Shown in pieces: positions 1 through 5,760 of a DNA stretch of 7,974 nt. Each line of letters begins with the position of its first letter. Position 1 is the stretch's first letter. This DNA comes from a bacterium (lineage in GTDB: Bacteria; AUK180): NCBI GenBank assembly GCA_030622125.1, contig JAUXGM010000100.1:1-7974 (forward strand), given 5' to 3'. Under the pieces are notes generated by a model, which saw nothing but the letters and a program-made list of their open reading frames with translations, was not told the DNA's origin and ran no database searches. Made by a program: the position numbers and the translations under genes.

Positions 1-69
1 CATTTAATAACTGAAAATTTAAAGATTAATCTCAAATATTTTTCTGTTTTCAATAAATTTATTGTTTTT

Positions 70-104
70 AATCTGTCTAATCTGTCTAATCTGTGGTTAA
101 TATT
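70..104 (+). repeat. Tandem 9-mer (AATCTGTCT x2, AATCTGTGG) ending in TTAATATT
   Basis: Two exact copies of AATCTGTCT (70-78, 79-87) are followed by a variant, AATCTGTGG (88-96), and then TTAATATT. The last 15 bases (90-104, TCTGTGGTTAATATT) recur exactly at 225-239. The unit is short, the array is not spaced like a CRISPR, and it precedes the promoter by about 200 bp. From memory, similar CTCTGTGG-TTAA stretches recur between genes in several Bacteroidota-like and candidate-phylum genomes; this was not checked. Confidence 0.6.
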
Positions 105-111
105 GTTATTT

Positions 112-164
112 AAGTGCTGGATATTTCGCGGAGCCTGTGCTGAACAAAGTGAAGTGCTCAATAT
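112..164 (+). repeat. AAGTGCT direct repeats flanking a GAGCCTGTGCTGAA element
   Basis: AAGTGCTGGATAT (112-124) and AAGTGCTCAATAT (152-164) match at 11 of 13 positions, 40 bp apart. Between and overlapping them is a GC-richer segment at 131-154 starting GAGCCTGTGCTGAAC. From memory it resembles a widespread intergenic motif of the GCCTGTGCTGAGCGAAGTCGAAG type, here a degraded copy. The local rise in GC against AT-rich surroundings suggests an inserted element rather than native leader. Confidence 0.4.
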
Positions 165-210
165 GACTGAATTGTATTTGACTTGTAACTTATGCACTGG
201 TGCTTTTCTT

Positions 211-239
211 TCTGTCTCTGTGCCTCTGTGGTTAATATT
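211..239 (+). repeat. Second copy of the TCTGTGG-TTAATATT repeat
   Basis: A run of related CTCTGTG units (211-231) ends in the same 15-mer as the first array (225-239 matches 90-104 exactly). Both copies are followed by T/A-rich sequence, and the two are about 135 bp apart. They look like two decayed copies of one dispersed intergenic element. Function is unknown. Confidence 0.55.
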
Positions 240-298
240 ATTTTTAAATACTGAATTCTTTTACAAGCAAAATCCAATATGTTTCTGAAATTTTACAC

Positions 299-327
299 TT
301 GAAATATTAGTAAAAAAATACTATAAT
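299..327 (+). promoter_or_regulatory. Sigma70-type promoter of the por operon
   Basis: A -35 box TTGAAA (299-304) is followed after exactly 17 nt by a perfect -10 box TATAAT (322-327). The start point would fall near 333-335, giving a leader of about 24 nt before the ATG at 358. The spacer contains an interrupted inverted repeat, TAGTA (308-312) and TACTA (319-323) around six A residues, whose right arm reaches into the -10 box, so a repressor site is possible. It is the only strong promoter-like sequence seen upstream of the nine-gene array. Confidence 0.75.
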
Positions 328-344
328 ATAAAATAAATATTTTT

Positions 345-352
345 AGTGGAGG
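345..352 (+). promoter_or_regulatory. Shine-Dalgarno site that fixes the porG start at 358
   Basis: AGTGGAGG lies 5 nt upstream of ATG 358. The frame also opens at GTG 346, but that codon is part of this ribosome binding site and would add only Met-Glu-Ala-Cys. ATG 358 gives the family's normal N-terminus, with the strand-loop motif beginning about ten residues in. Confidence 0.8.
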
Positions 353-357
353 CTTGT

Positions 358-942
358 ATGGGCAAAGTATTTGAAATAACCTGGTATGGTAGAGGCGGAC
401 TTGGTGCTAAAACAGGGTCTATACTCTTAGCAGATGCTGCAATTGCTGCTGGGAAATTCGTTCAATCCTTTCCTGAATACGGTCCGGAAAGAATGGGAGC
501 TCCGATAAAGGTCTACAACCGACTTGCCGATGAACCGATCAGATTGCATACCGCAATAACCAATCCTGATTTTATTATTGTTATTGATACGGCATTATTA
601 GAGAACATCAATTTCGGGGAAGAGTTAAAAGATAACGGAACTATCCTCATCAATACGGAAAAATCACCGGAAGAGATCAAAAAAGATCTTAATTTGGGTA
701 ATACAAATCCAAAGATATATACAATTGATGCAACCGGTATTTCAATTAGGCATCTTGGAAAAAACATTCCCAATATTCCTATACTATCAGCATTCAGTAA
801 GATTACGAATAAAATTGAGATCAATGAGATCAAAAAGCATATTCATGATAAGCTTATCATTAAATATGGTGAAGATATTATAGAAAAAAATATAGAAGCA
901 CTTGAAAAAGCTTATGCGGAGGTGAAAAATGAAAGAAATTAA
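358..942 (+). CDS. porG: Pyruvate:ferredoxin oxidoreductase, gamma subunit
   Basis: This 194-residue protein is the gamma subunit of the 2-oxoacid:ferredoxin oxidoreductase family, equivalent to the catalytic-gamma domain of single-chain PFOR. With the alpha, beta and delta subunits it oxidises a 2-oxoacid with CoA in the cytoplasm. The N-terminus has the family signature WYGRGGLGAKTGS (residues 9-21), followed by FPEYGPERMGAPI (38-50), typical of the region contacting CoA and the alpha subunit. The core ends near residue 165, before a helical tail. ATG 358 is chosen over GTG 346 because the Shine-Dalgarno site overlaps the GTG. The 3' end overlaps porD by 14 nt. Pyruvate is the likely substrate, from the resemblance of the alpha subunit to Thermotoga POR; a branched-chain 2-oxoacid enzyme (VOR) cannot be excluded. 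Confidence 0.93.
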   Translation: MGKVFEITWYGRGGLGAKTGSILLADAAIAAGKFVQSFPEYGPERMGAPIKVYNRLADEPIRLHTAITNPDFIIVIDTALLENINFGEELKDNGTILINTEKSPEEIKKDLNLGNTNPKIYTIDATGISIRHLGKNIPNIPILSAFSKITNKIEINEIKKHIHDKLIIKYGEDIIEKNIEALEKAYAEVKNERN

Positions 943-1216
943 AAAAAGCTGGAAAAATATTCCCATCGGTGGAAATATATTAGAAGCTGGAAATTCTAAA
1001 AATTACATAACCGGGACATGGAGAACATTTATACCTCGGTTAGATAAAGAAAAATGTGTAAATTGTTTTCAGTGCTGGATGTTTTGTCCGGATAATTCAA
1101 TTTCAATAGTAGAAAATAAGATGGTAGGATTTGATTATGATCATTGTAAAGGATGCGGTATGTGTGTATCTGTGTGCCCGACTAAGGCAATTACAATGGA
1201 AAAAGAGGAGAAGTAA
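929..1216 (+). CDS. porD: Pyruvate:ferredoxin oxidoreductase, delta subunit (2x[4Fe-4S] ferredoxin)
   Basis: This 95-residue electron-transfer subunit passes electrons from the TPP centre of POR to soluble ferredoxin. Two complete CxxCxxCxxxCP motifs are visible, at Cys43-46-49-53 and Cys73-76-79-83, each followed by the usual Pro, which predicts two [4Fe-4S] clusters. The N-terminal 40 residues form the extension typical of PorD; it carries a GTWRTFIPRLD segment (29-39) just before the first cluster. The gene starts inside porG (14-nt overlap) behind GCGGAGGTG at 917-924, so its translation is probably coupled to porG. Length and gene position match the G-D-A-B order of thermophile and anaerobe POR operons. 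Confidence 0.95.
   Translation: MKEIKKSWKNIPIGGNILEAGNSKNYITGTWRTFIPRLDKEKCVNCFQCWMFCPDNSISIVENKMVGFDYDHCKGCGMCVSVCPTKAITMEKEEK
1205..1210 (+). promoter_or_regulatory. Shine-Dalgarno site that fixes the porA start at 1218
   Basis: GAGGAG lies 7 nt before ATG 1218, one base after the porD stop. The same frame stays open back to an ATG at 1131, but those 29 extra codons lie inside porD, have no ribosome binding site and lack family resemblance. The conserved PorA N-terminus begins at 1218. Confidence 0.8.
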
Positions 1217-1217
1217 A

Positions 1218-2396
1218 ATGGCTGCAAAATATATTCCTTTAACCGGTGCAGAGTCAGCTGCTTACGCAATGAAACAAATAAATCCCGATGTTCTTGCCGC
1301 TTATCCTATAACTCCACAAACTCCGATCGTTATGAAATTTTCAGAATATGTTGCAAATGGTGAGGTTGATACGGTAAGCATTACGGTAGAATCGGAACAT
1401 TCTGCAATGTCGGCAACCGTTGGTGCAGCAGCAGCAGGTGCCCGTGCAATGACGGCAACTGCGGCAAACGGGCTTGCACTTATGTGGGAAATAGTTTATA
1501 TAGCAGCATCTACAAGATTACCGATAGTAATGGGTATTGTAAATAGAGCTCTTTCGGGACCGATCAATATTCACGGGGATCATTCGGATACAATGGGTGC
1601 AAGGGATGCCGGTTGGATCCAGGTTTATTCCGAAAATAATCAAGAGGTATACGATAACTATTTTATGGCATTACGAATAGCGGAAAATGAAGATGTCCTA
1701 CTTCCCGTAATGGTCTGTCAGGATGGATTTATAACATCACATTCAGTCGAAAATGTTATGCCTGCTCCCGATCAAGTGGTAAAAGAATTTATTGGAAAGA
1801 AAAAATTCAAGGGGCTTTTAACTGCTGAAAAGCCATTTACAATAGGACCACTGGATTTACAGGATTATTATTTTGAACACAAAAAGCAGCAGCATGAAGC
1901 AATGAAAAAGGTATTTCCCGTAATTGAAGCAATTCAAAAGGAATTTGCAGAAAAATTCGGCAGAAAATATGATGTAATCGAAGAATATAGAACCGAAGAT
2001 GCCGACATCGTAATTATGGGTATGAGTTCTGTAATGGGAACGGTAAAAGAAGTTATAGACGCTGCCAGGGAAAAAGGCATAAAGGTCGGAGCGGTTAAAC
2101 CGAGATTTTTCAGACCGTTCCCGGGTGAGTATTTGAAAAAGATACTTTCTAAATTCAAAGCGGTTGGTATATTAGATAGATCCGATTCCTTCGGCAGTCT
2201 GCCTCCTTTATTTACCGAAACGGCAGCAGTGTTTTATACATCTTCAACAAAACCCCTTGTAAAGAGTTATATTCATGGTTTGGGCGGCAGAGATACAACG
2301 GTGAAATTACTTGAAAAAGTTGTTACCGATCTGCAAAAGCTTTCAGAAACAGGCGAAGGTAATTTTACATCTGAATACCTTGGCGTAAGAGAATAG
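1218..2396 (+). CDS. porA: Pyruvate:ferredoxin oxidoreductase, alpha subunit
   Basis: This 392-residue subunit supplies the pyrimidine-binding half of the TPP site. YPITPQTPI (29-37) contains the substrate-binding Thr equivalent to Thr31 of Desulfovibrio PFOR (here Thr32). VESEHSAMSA (57-66) carries the Glu that activates the TPP aminopyrimidine (Glu60 by alignment from memory). NRALSGPINIHGDHSD (109-124) contains the Arg that contacts pyruvate (Arg110). The C-terminal half (about 260-392) is the transketolase-C-like domain with KPRFFRPFP (294-302) and LDRSDSFGS (319-327), ending in YLGVRE as in Thermotoga PorA. The close match to Thermotoga PorA, recalled rather than aligned, favours pyruvate as substrate. 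The gene is one base downstream of porD and 9 nt upstream of porB. Confidence 0.95.
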   Translation: MAAKYIPLTGAESAAYAMKQINPDVLAAYPITPQTPIVMKFSEYVANGEVDTVSITVESEHSAMSATVGAAAAGARAMTATAANGLALMWEIVYIAASTRLPIVMGIVNRALSGPINIHGDHSDTMGARDAGWIQVYSENNQEVYDNYFMALRIAENEDVLLPVMVCQDGFITSHSVENVMPAPDQVVKEFIGKKKFKGLLTAEKPFTIGPLDLQDYYFEHKKQQHEAMKKVFPVIEAIQKEFAEKFGRKYDVIEEYRTEDADIVIMGMSSVMGTVKEVIDAAREKGIKVGAVKPRFFRPFPGEYLKKILSKFKAVGILDRSDSFGSLPPLFTETAAVFYTSSTKPLVKSYIHGLGGRDTTVKLLEKVVTDLQKLSETGEGNFTSEYLGVRE

Positions 2397-2405
2397 GAGG
2401 AAAAG

Positions 2406-3365
2406 ATGGCTATATTACTAAAAGATCTTGTAAATAAAAATGTACCATTGAACGGTGGACACCGAATGTGCCCGGGTTGCCCAACTCCGGTAATAGTTAA
2501 GCAAATACTTATGTCTACCGATCATCCTAAGGTAGCTGCAAATGCAACAGGGTGTCTTGAAGTAGCGACTACTATCTATCCATATACGGCATGGAATATT
2601 CCTTGGATTCATAATGCTTTTGAGAATGCCGCTGCAACGATAGCGGGTATAGAGTCTGCTTTCAGGGCACTTATAAAAAGAGGCGAGATTGCCGAGGATA
2701 GAAAACAAACGAAATTCATTGCTTTCGGTGGCGATGGAGGCACCTATGATATAGGTCTTCAATCTCTTTCCGGAGCGCTTGAAAGAGGACACAATTTTCT
2801 TTATGTTTGCTATGACAATGAAGGATATATGAATACCGGTATTCAGAGATCCTCTGCTACACCGATTGGTGCAAATACAACAACCACTCCTGTCGGTAAG
2901 GTAAGTTATGGTAAAAAAGAACCAAGGAAAGACCTGATCTCCATTGTTGCGGCACACCATATACCTTATATTGCGAGTGCAGCTCCGCACAATTGGATGG
3001 ACACGATGAATAAAGCGAAAAAAGCAATAGAGGTTAACGGACCGGCATTTATGGATGTTATATCTCCCTGTGTCCCCGGTTGGAAAATAAGAACAGATGA
3101 GTGGAAAGGAATATCGGAAGCAGCGGTAAAGACCTGTTTCTGGCCCCTAATTGAAATTGAAAATGGGGAGTGGAGATTAACCGGTGAATCAAAAAAGATC
3201 GCTGATGGTAAAATGGAGAAGTTACCCGTTGAAGAGTTCTTAAAATCCCAGGGTAGATTTAAACATCTTTTTAAATTGGAAAATAAGGATGTTATAAAAC
3301 TAATACAGGATGATGTAGATAAAAGCTGGAATTACTATAAAAGAATGGCAGGATATAACGATTAA
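2406..3365 (+). CDS. porB: Pyruvate:ferredoxin oxidoreductase, beta subunit (TPP and [4Fe-4S])
   Basis: This 319-residue subunit binds the TPP diphosphate and the proximal [4Fe-4S] cluster. All four expected cluster ligands are present: Cys22 and Cys25 (CPGC), Cys50 (ATGC) and Cys222 (SPCVPGW), matching the pattern known from single-chain PFOR. The TPP/Mg2+ motif starts at GGDGG (108-112) and continues through LSGALERGHN (121-130) to YDNEGYMNTG (136-145). No catalytic residue appears to be missing. AGGAGG (2395-2400), overlapping the porA stop, lies 5 nt before the ATG. Its stop is only 3 nt from the next gene, a Roadblock protein, with no hairpin in between, so transcription probably continues into the signalling genes. 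Confidence 0.95.
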   Translation: MAILLKDLVNKNVPLNGGHRMCPGCPTPVIVKQILMSTDHPKVAANATGCLEVATTIYPYTAWNIPWIHNAFENAAATIAGIESAFRALIKRGEIAEDRKQTKFIAFGGDGGTYDIGLQSLSGALERGHNFLYVCYDNEGYMNTGIQRSSATPIGANTTTTPVGKVSYGKKEPRKDLISIVAAHHIPYIASAAPHNWMDTMNKAKKAIEVNGPAFMDVISPCVPGWKIRTDEWKGISEAAVKTCFWPLIEIENGEWRLTGESKKIADGKMEKLPVEEFLKSQGRFKHLFKLENKDVIKLIQDDVDKSWNYYKRMAGYND

Positions 3366-3368
3366 TTT

Positions 3369-3953
3369 ATGAAATTATCTCAGATCGGCGACAAAATTAA
3401 CATTATTAATAATGATCTACAGGATTTTATTCGTGAAACAGATGCATCGAATATAATACTATGCGATATGGGGGGAGAAATATTGACTTATATCGGGAAC
3501 AACTCTCCCTTTGATTTCCCAAATATTGCTGCGATGGCTGCGGGAAGTTATGCAACCACAAAGGGTATTGCCAATCTTTTAGGGCAGAAGGAATTTTCTT
3601 TATTATTTCACCAGGGTAGTACTAATAATATTCTAATTTCCAATGTTGAAAATTATGCAATATTTATTATTGTGTTTGACAATAGTTCCGTTCTCGGTAT
3701 TGTTAAACAAAAATCACGTGATTTAAAAACTAAACTGGATGTAACTTTCAAGGATATAGTTAAGGGAAAGGGAATTATTGTTAAAAAGGCAAAGATATTT
3801 GAGGAACATAAAAATATTGAGGAAAAAGAAGAAAAATCCGTTAAGAAAAAAGAAGAAACACGATCAACAAAGAAAGAAGAAGAAAACGAAAAAGAAAGCA
3901 AAAAATTTGATTTTGATTCCCTTATGATAGATGATCTTGATGATATTTTTTAA
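3369..3953 (+). CDS. Roadblock/LC7 domain protein with Lys/Glu-rich linker and acidic tail
   Basis: Residues 1 to about 130 look like a Roadblock/LC7 (MglB-type) domain: an opening helix, a central strand ASNIILCDMGGEIL (26-39), the helix with AAMAAGSYATTKGIANLLG (54-72), and strands FSLLFHQG and YAIFIIVFD. In MglB-like proteins this fold dimerises and binds an MglA GTPase. Residues 138-179 are a low-complexity Lys/Glu linker, probably disordered or helical. The last 15 residues form an acidic tail ending IDDLDDIF, which resembles the end of the second Roadblock protein at 4553. ATG 3369 is the only sensible start, but there is no good ribosome binding site; the nearest purine stretch (AGGAT, 3350-3354) is 14 nt away. 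Start and stop spacing suggest reinitiation after porB. The exact function is unknown. Confidence 0.82.
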   Translation: MKLSQIGDKINIINNDLQDFIRETDASNIILCDMGGEILTYIGNNSPFDFPNIAAMAAGSYATTKGIANLLGQKEFSLLFHQGSTNNILISNVENYAIFIIVFDNSSVLGIVKQKSRDLKTKLDVTFKDIVKGKGIIVKKAKIFEEHKNIEEKEEKSVKKKEETRSTKKEEENEKESKKFDFDSLMIDDLDDIF

Positions 3954-3964
3954 GGATTGATACT

Positions 3965-4552
3965 ATGACAATGTTAAATTTTGCAAAGAAAGAAGTCATT
4001 TGTAAAATCGTTTACTATGGTCCCGGACTTTCCGGAAAAACTACAAACCTTAAATTTCTTTACGATAAGATGCGTTCAAAATATAAGGGAAAAATGATCG
4101 CCATCGCAACGGAAACGGAACGAACACTTTTTTTCGATTTTCTGCCGATAAATTTAGGACAGATCAAGGGATTTTCTTTAAAATACCAATTATATACCGT
4201 TCCCGGACAAGCAATGTATACAAACAGTAGAAAATTGATATTAAAGGGATCCGATGGAATTGTCTTTGTTGCAGATTCACAGATCACCAGATTTGATGAA
4301 AATAAACAATCTTTACGAGATATGGGGCATAATTTAGCGGAGCAGGGATTGGACATTAGAACAATTCCACTTGTAATGCAATGGAATAAAAGGGATCTGC
4401 CCAGTATTGTTACGGTCCAAACAATGGAACAAGTATTAAATTTCAGGAAAGTTTCATCGTATGAAGCGGTTGCTTCATCGGGAAAAGGGGTTTTTGAAAC
4501 ATTAAAAGAAGTAATACGACTTGTTTATCTTAATATAAAGGGGGAGGAATAA
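3965..4552 (+). CDS. mglA: MglA-like small Ras-type GTPase
   Basis: This 195-residue cytoplasmic GTPase resembles Myxococcus MglA, the polarity switch for gliding and type IV pili, in both length and residue numbering. The P-loop is GPGLSGKTT (19-27). ETERTLFFDFLP (50-61) contains the Arg53 used as the intrinsic arginine finger in MglA. TVPGQ (78-82) is the MglA variant of the DxxG switch II motif, with Thr78 replacing Asp and Gln82 catalytic. NKRD (141-144) is the guanine-specificity motif, and ASSGKG (170-175) takes the SAK-loop position. ATG 3965 fits AAGGA at 3952-3956 and aligns end to end with MglA; ATG 3971 is less well placed. It sits between two Roadblock genes, likely partners or GAP-like regulators. 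The process it controls here is inferred, not shown. Confidence 0.92.
   Translation: MTMLNFAKKEVICKIVYYGPGLSGKTTNLKFLYDKMRSKYKGKMIAIATETERTLFFDFLPINLGQIKGFSLKYQLYTVPGQAMYTNSRKLILKGSDGIVFVADSQITRFDENKQSLRDMGHNLAEQGLDIRTIPLVMQWNKRDLPSIVTVQTMEQVLNFRKVSSYEAVASSGKGVFETLKEVIRLVYLNIKGEE
4541..4548 (+). promoter_or_regulatory. Strong Shine-Dalgarno site of the second Roadblock gene
   Basis: GGGGAGGA lies inside the last codons of mglA, 4 nt before ATG 4553, and the mglA stop (TAA 4550-4552) directly abuts that ATG. This is one of the strongest ribosome sites in the array. The first Roadblock gene and the DUF4388 gene lack one, so the second Roadblock protein may be made in excess of its neighbours. 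Confidence 0.65.
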
Positions 4553-5023
4553 ATGTTAAAGGGAAATAAAATATTACAACCGGAAGATCTAAAAAAGATG
4601 AACGAAATTATGTACGGATTAAAAAAGCAAACAAAATCATTTATTATTTTAATAGTTGACGATTCCGGACAATTAATTACAAGCACCGAAGGTGATTCTT
4701 CTGTGGATCCAATCTTATTGGGTACTTTAACAGCGGGAAATTTCGGTGCGACAAATGAACTTGCAAGGCTGATCGGTGAAAGTGAATTTACACTTGTTCT
4801 TCATGAAGGTAACAAGGAAAATATTCATATGCTTGCAATTGGCAGTTTCGGAATACTTGTAGTAATATTCGGGAACGATGCTCCAATCGGACTTATTCGA
4901 ATGTATTCAAAAAAAGCAGTAAAAAAACTTGAGCCCATTTTGAAGGGAATGCAGGTACAAAAAGAGAAAAACAAAGCGGACTTACCCTCTGATGAGGATT
5001 TAGACAAACTTTTTAATTGGTAA
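4553..5023 (+). CDS. Roadblock/LC7 domain protein, MglB-like
   Basis: This 156-residue protein has the length of MglB and a near-complete Roadblock domain at about 12-130. It opens with helix EDLKKMNEIMYGLKKQT (11-27), then strand FIILIVDDSGQLIT (30-43), the central helix PILLGTLTAGNFGATNELARL (53-73, with AGNFGATNELA typical of the family) and strands FTLVLHEG (79-86) and FGILVVIFG (99-107). A short charged linker leads to the acidic end DLPSDEDLDKLFNW (143-156), whose DLDxLF core matches the tail of the Roadblock protein at 3369. MglB is the GAP-like co-regulator of MglA, and its position directly after mglA supports that role here. Which of the two Roadblock proteins is the true GAP partner cannot be told from sequence. 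Confidence 0.88.
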   Translation: MLKGNKILQPEDLKKMNEIMYGLKKQTKSFIILIVDDSGQLITSTEGDSSVDPILLGTLTAGNFGATNELARLIGESEFTLVLHEGNKENIHMLAIGSFGILVVIFGNDAPIGLIRMYSKKAVKKLEPILKGMQVQKEKNKADLPSDEDLDKLFNW

Positions 5024-5024
5024 T

Positions 5025-5759
5025 ATGAGTTTTTCAGGAAGTTTATCCGATCTAACATTTTCAGAGGTCCTTCAACTTGTTCACCTTGAGGAAAAAACCG
5101 GAACCCTTACCATTTGGAACAGCTGGGATGGAAAAAAGATCGTATTTAAAGAGGGAAACATTCTTCATGCGGGAAATCTTGAAAAAGATGAGAAATTTGG
5201 AGATATGTTGCTTGAATCAAAAGTTATAAATGAAGCACAACTTAGAGAGGCACTTCGTACTCAAAGAGTAACTAAGACAAAAAAAAGAATTGGTGAGATA
5301 TTACATGAAAAATATAGTATCGGAATGGATGAGATACAAGAGGGATTAAAAAATTATATGCTTGAAAATATCTTTTCCATATTTTCATGGGAAGATGGTG
5401 AATTTCACTTTTCAAACGAAATGGCACGGACGGAAGATAAGATCCCATATCCACTCAATGTTAAGGTTGAAAACATTATTATGGAGGGTTCTCGTAGAAT
5501 TGATGAGACAAGTAGAATTGTAAGAGAAATACCTCATAAACATTTTATTCTTAAATTAAATATTGATATCGATGGTATTGAAAATATCAATCTTCATCCG
5601 GATGAATGGAAATTGTTGTCACTTGTTGATAATAACAAAGATATTGAAGACATCAGGATACTAACCGGATATACGGATTTTCAGGTTTTAAAGATCATAT
5701 TTTCATTGAAAAATGCTCATATAATAATTTTGGAAGAAAAATTATCTCAAGTAAATTAA
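5025..5759 (+). CDS. DUF4388/PATAN domain protein with GspE-N-like helices
   Basis: This 244-residue protein is a probable cytoplasmic adaptor or sensor. The N-terminus (1-55) is the DUF4388 (PATAN) signature: SFSGSLSDLTFSEVLQLVHLEEKTG, then the strand pair GTLTIWN and GKKIVFKEGNILHA. Residues 58-108 (FGDMLLESKVINEAQLREAL, then KRIGEILHEK) resemble the N-terminal helical domain of type II secretion/type IV pilus ATPases (GspE-N/MshEN). SWEDGEFHF (121-129) resumes the DUF4388 fold. Residues 190-244 resemble a winged-helix-like end (HPDEWKLLSLVDNN... ITVL-rich helices) common in these proteins. There is no ribosome binding site; the ATG follows the preceding stop by one base. Its place in a GTPase-Roadblock cluster and its resemblance to pilus ATPase domains hint at a pilus or polarity link, but nothing in the sequence proves this. 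Confidence 0.82.
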   Translation: MSFSGSLSDLTFSEVLQLVHLEEKTGTLTIWNSWDGKKIVFKEGNILHAGNLEKDEKFGDMLLESKVINEAQLREALRTQRVTKTKKRIGEILHEKYSIGMDEIQEGLKNYMLENIFSIFSWEDGEFHFSNEMARTEDKIPYPLNVKVENIIMEGSRRIDETSRIVREIPHKHFILKLNIDIDGIENINLHPDEWKLLSLVDNNKDIEDIRILTGYTDFQVLKIIFSLKNAHIIILEEKLSQVN

Positions 5760-5760
5760 A

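Larger units (their letters stand above)
1..357. other. Non-coding leader with degenerate repeats and the operon promoter
   Basis: This AT-rich stretch contains no convincing gene. An open frame at 103-288 runs through the repeats, has no ribosome binding site and gives a composition unlike a real protein. The left two thirds hold short direct repeats: 9-mers at 70-96, a 15-bp pair at 90-104 and 225-239, and AAGTGCT copies at 112-118 and 152-158. The last 60 bases carry a sigma70-like promoter and the Shine-Dalgarno site of the first gene. What lies upstream is outside the window. Confidence 0.75.

Noticed and set aside
70-239. CRISPR array
   Set aside because: The repeat units are 9-15 bp, unevenly spaced, without uniform spacers and with no cas genes.
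103-288. Small 61-codon open frame in the leader
   Set aside because: It runs through the repeats, lacks a ribosome binding site and looks like translated low-complexity repeat rather than a protein.
346-357. GTG 346 as the porG start
   Set aside because: The GTG overlaps the Shine-Dalgarno site that serves ATG 358, and the four added residues have no family support.
1131-1217. Upstream start for porA
   Set aside because: The extra 29 codons lie inside porD without a ribosome site; ATG 1218 has GAGGAG 7 nt upstream.
2418-2990. Long antisense open frame in porB
   Set aside because: It is the shadow of a strongly conserved coding sequence, with no ribosome site and a cysteine- and isoleucine-rich product without recognisable motifs.
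3846-3852. AAAAAAG heptamer in the Lys/Glu linker as a programmed -1 frameshift site
   Set aside because: The reading frame splits it as AAA-AAA-G, not A-AAA-AAG, and no stem-loop follows; it is simply lysine-rich coding.
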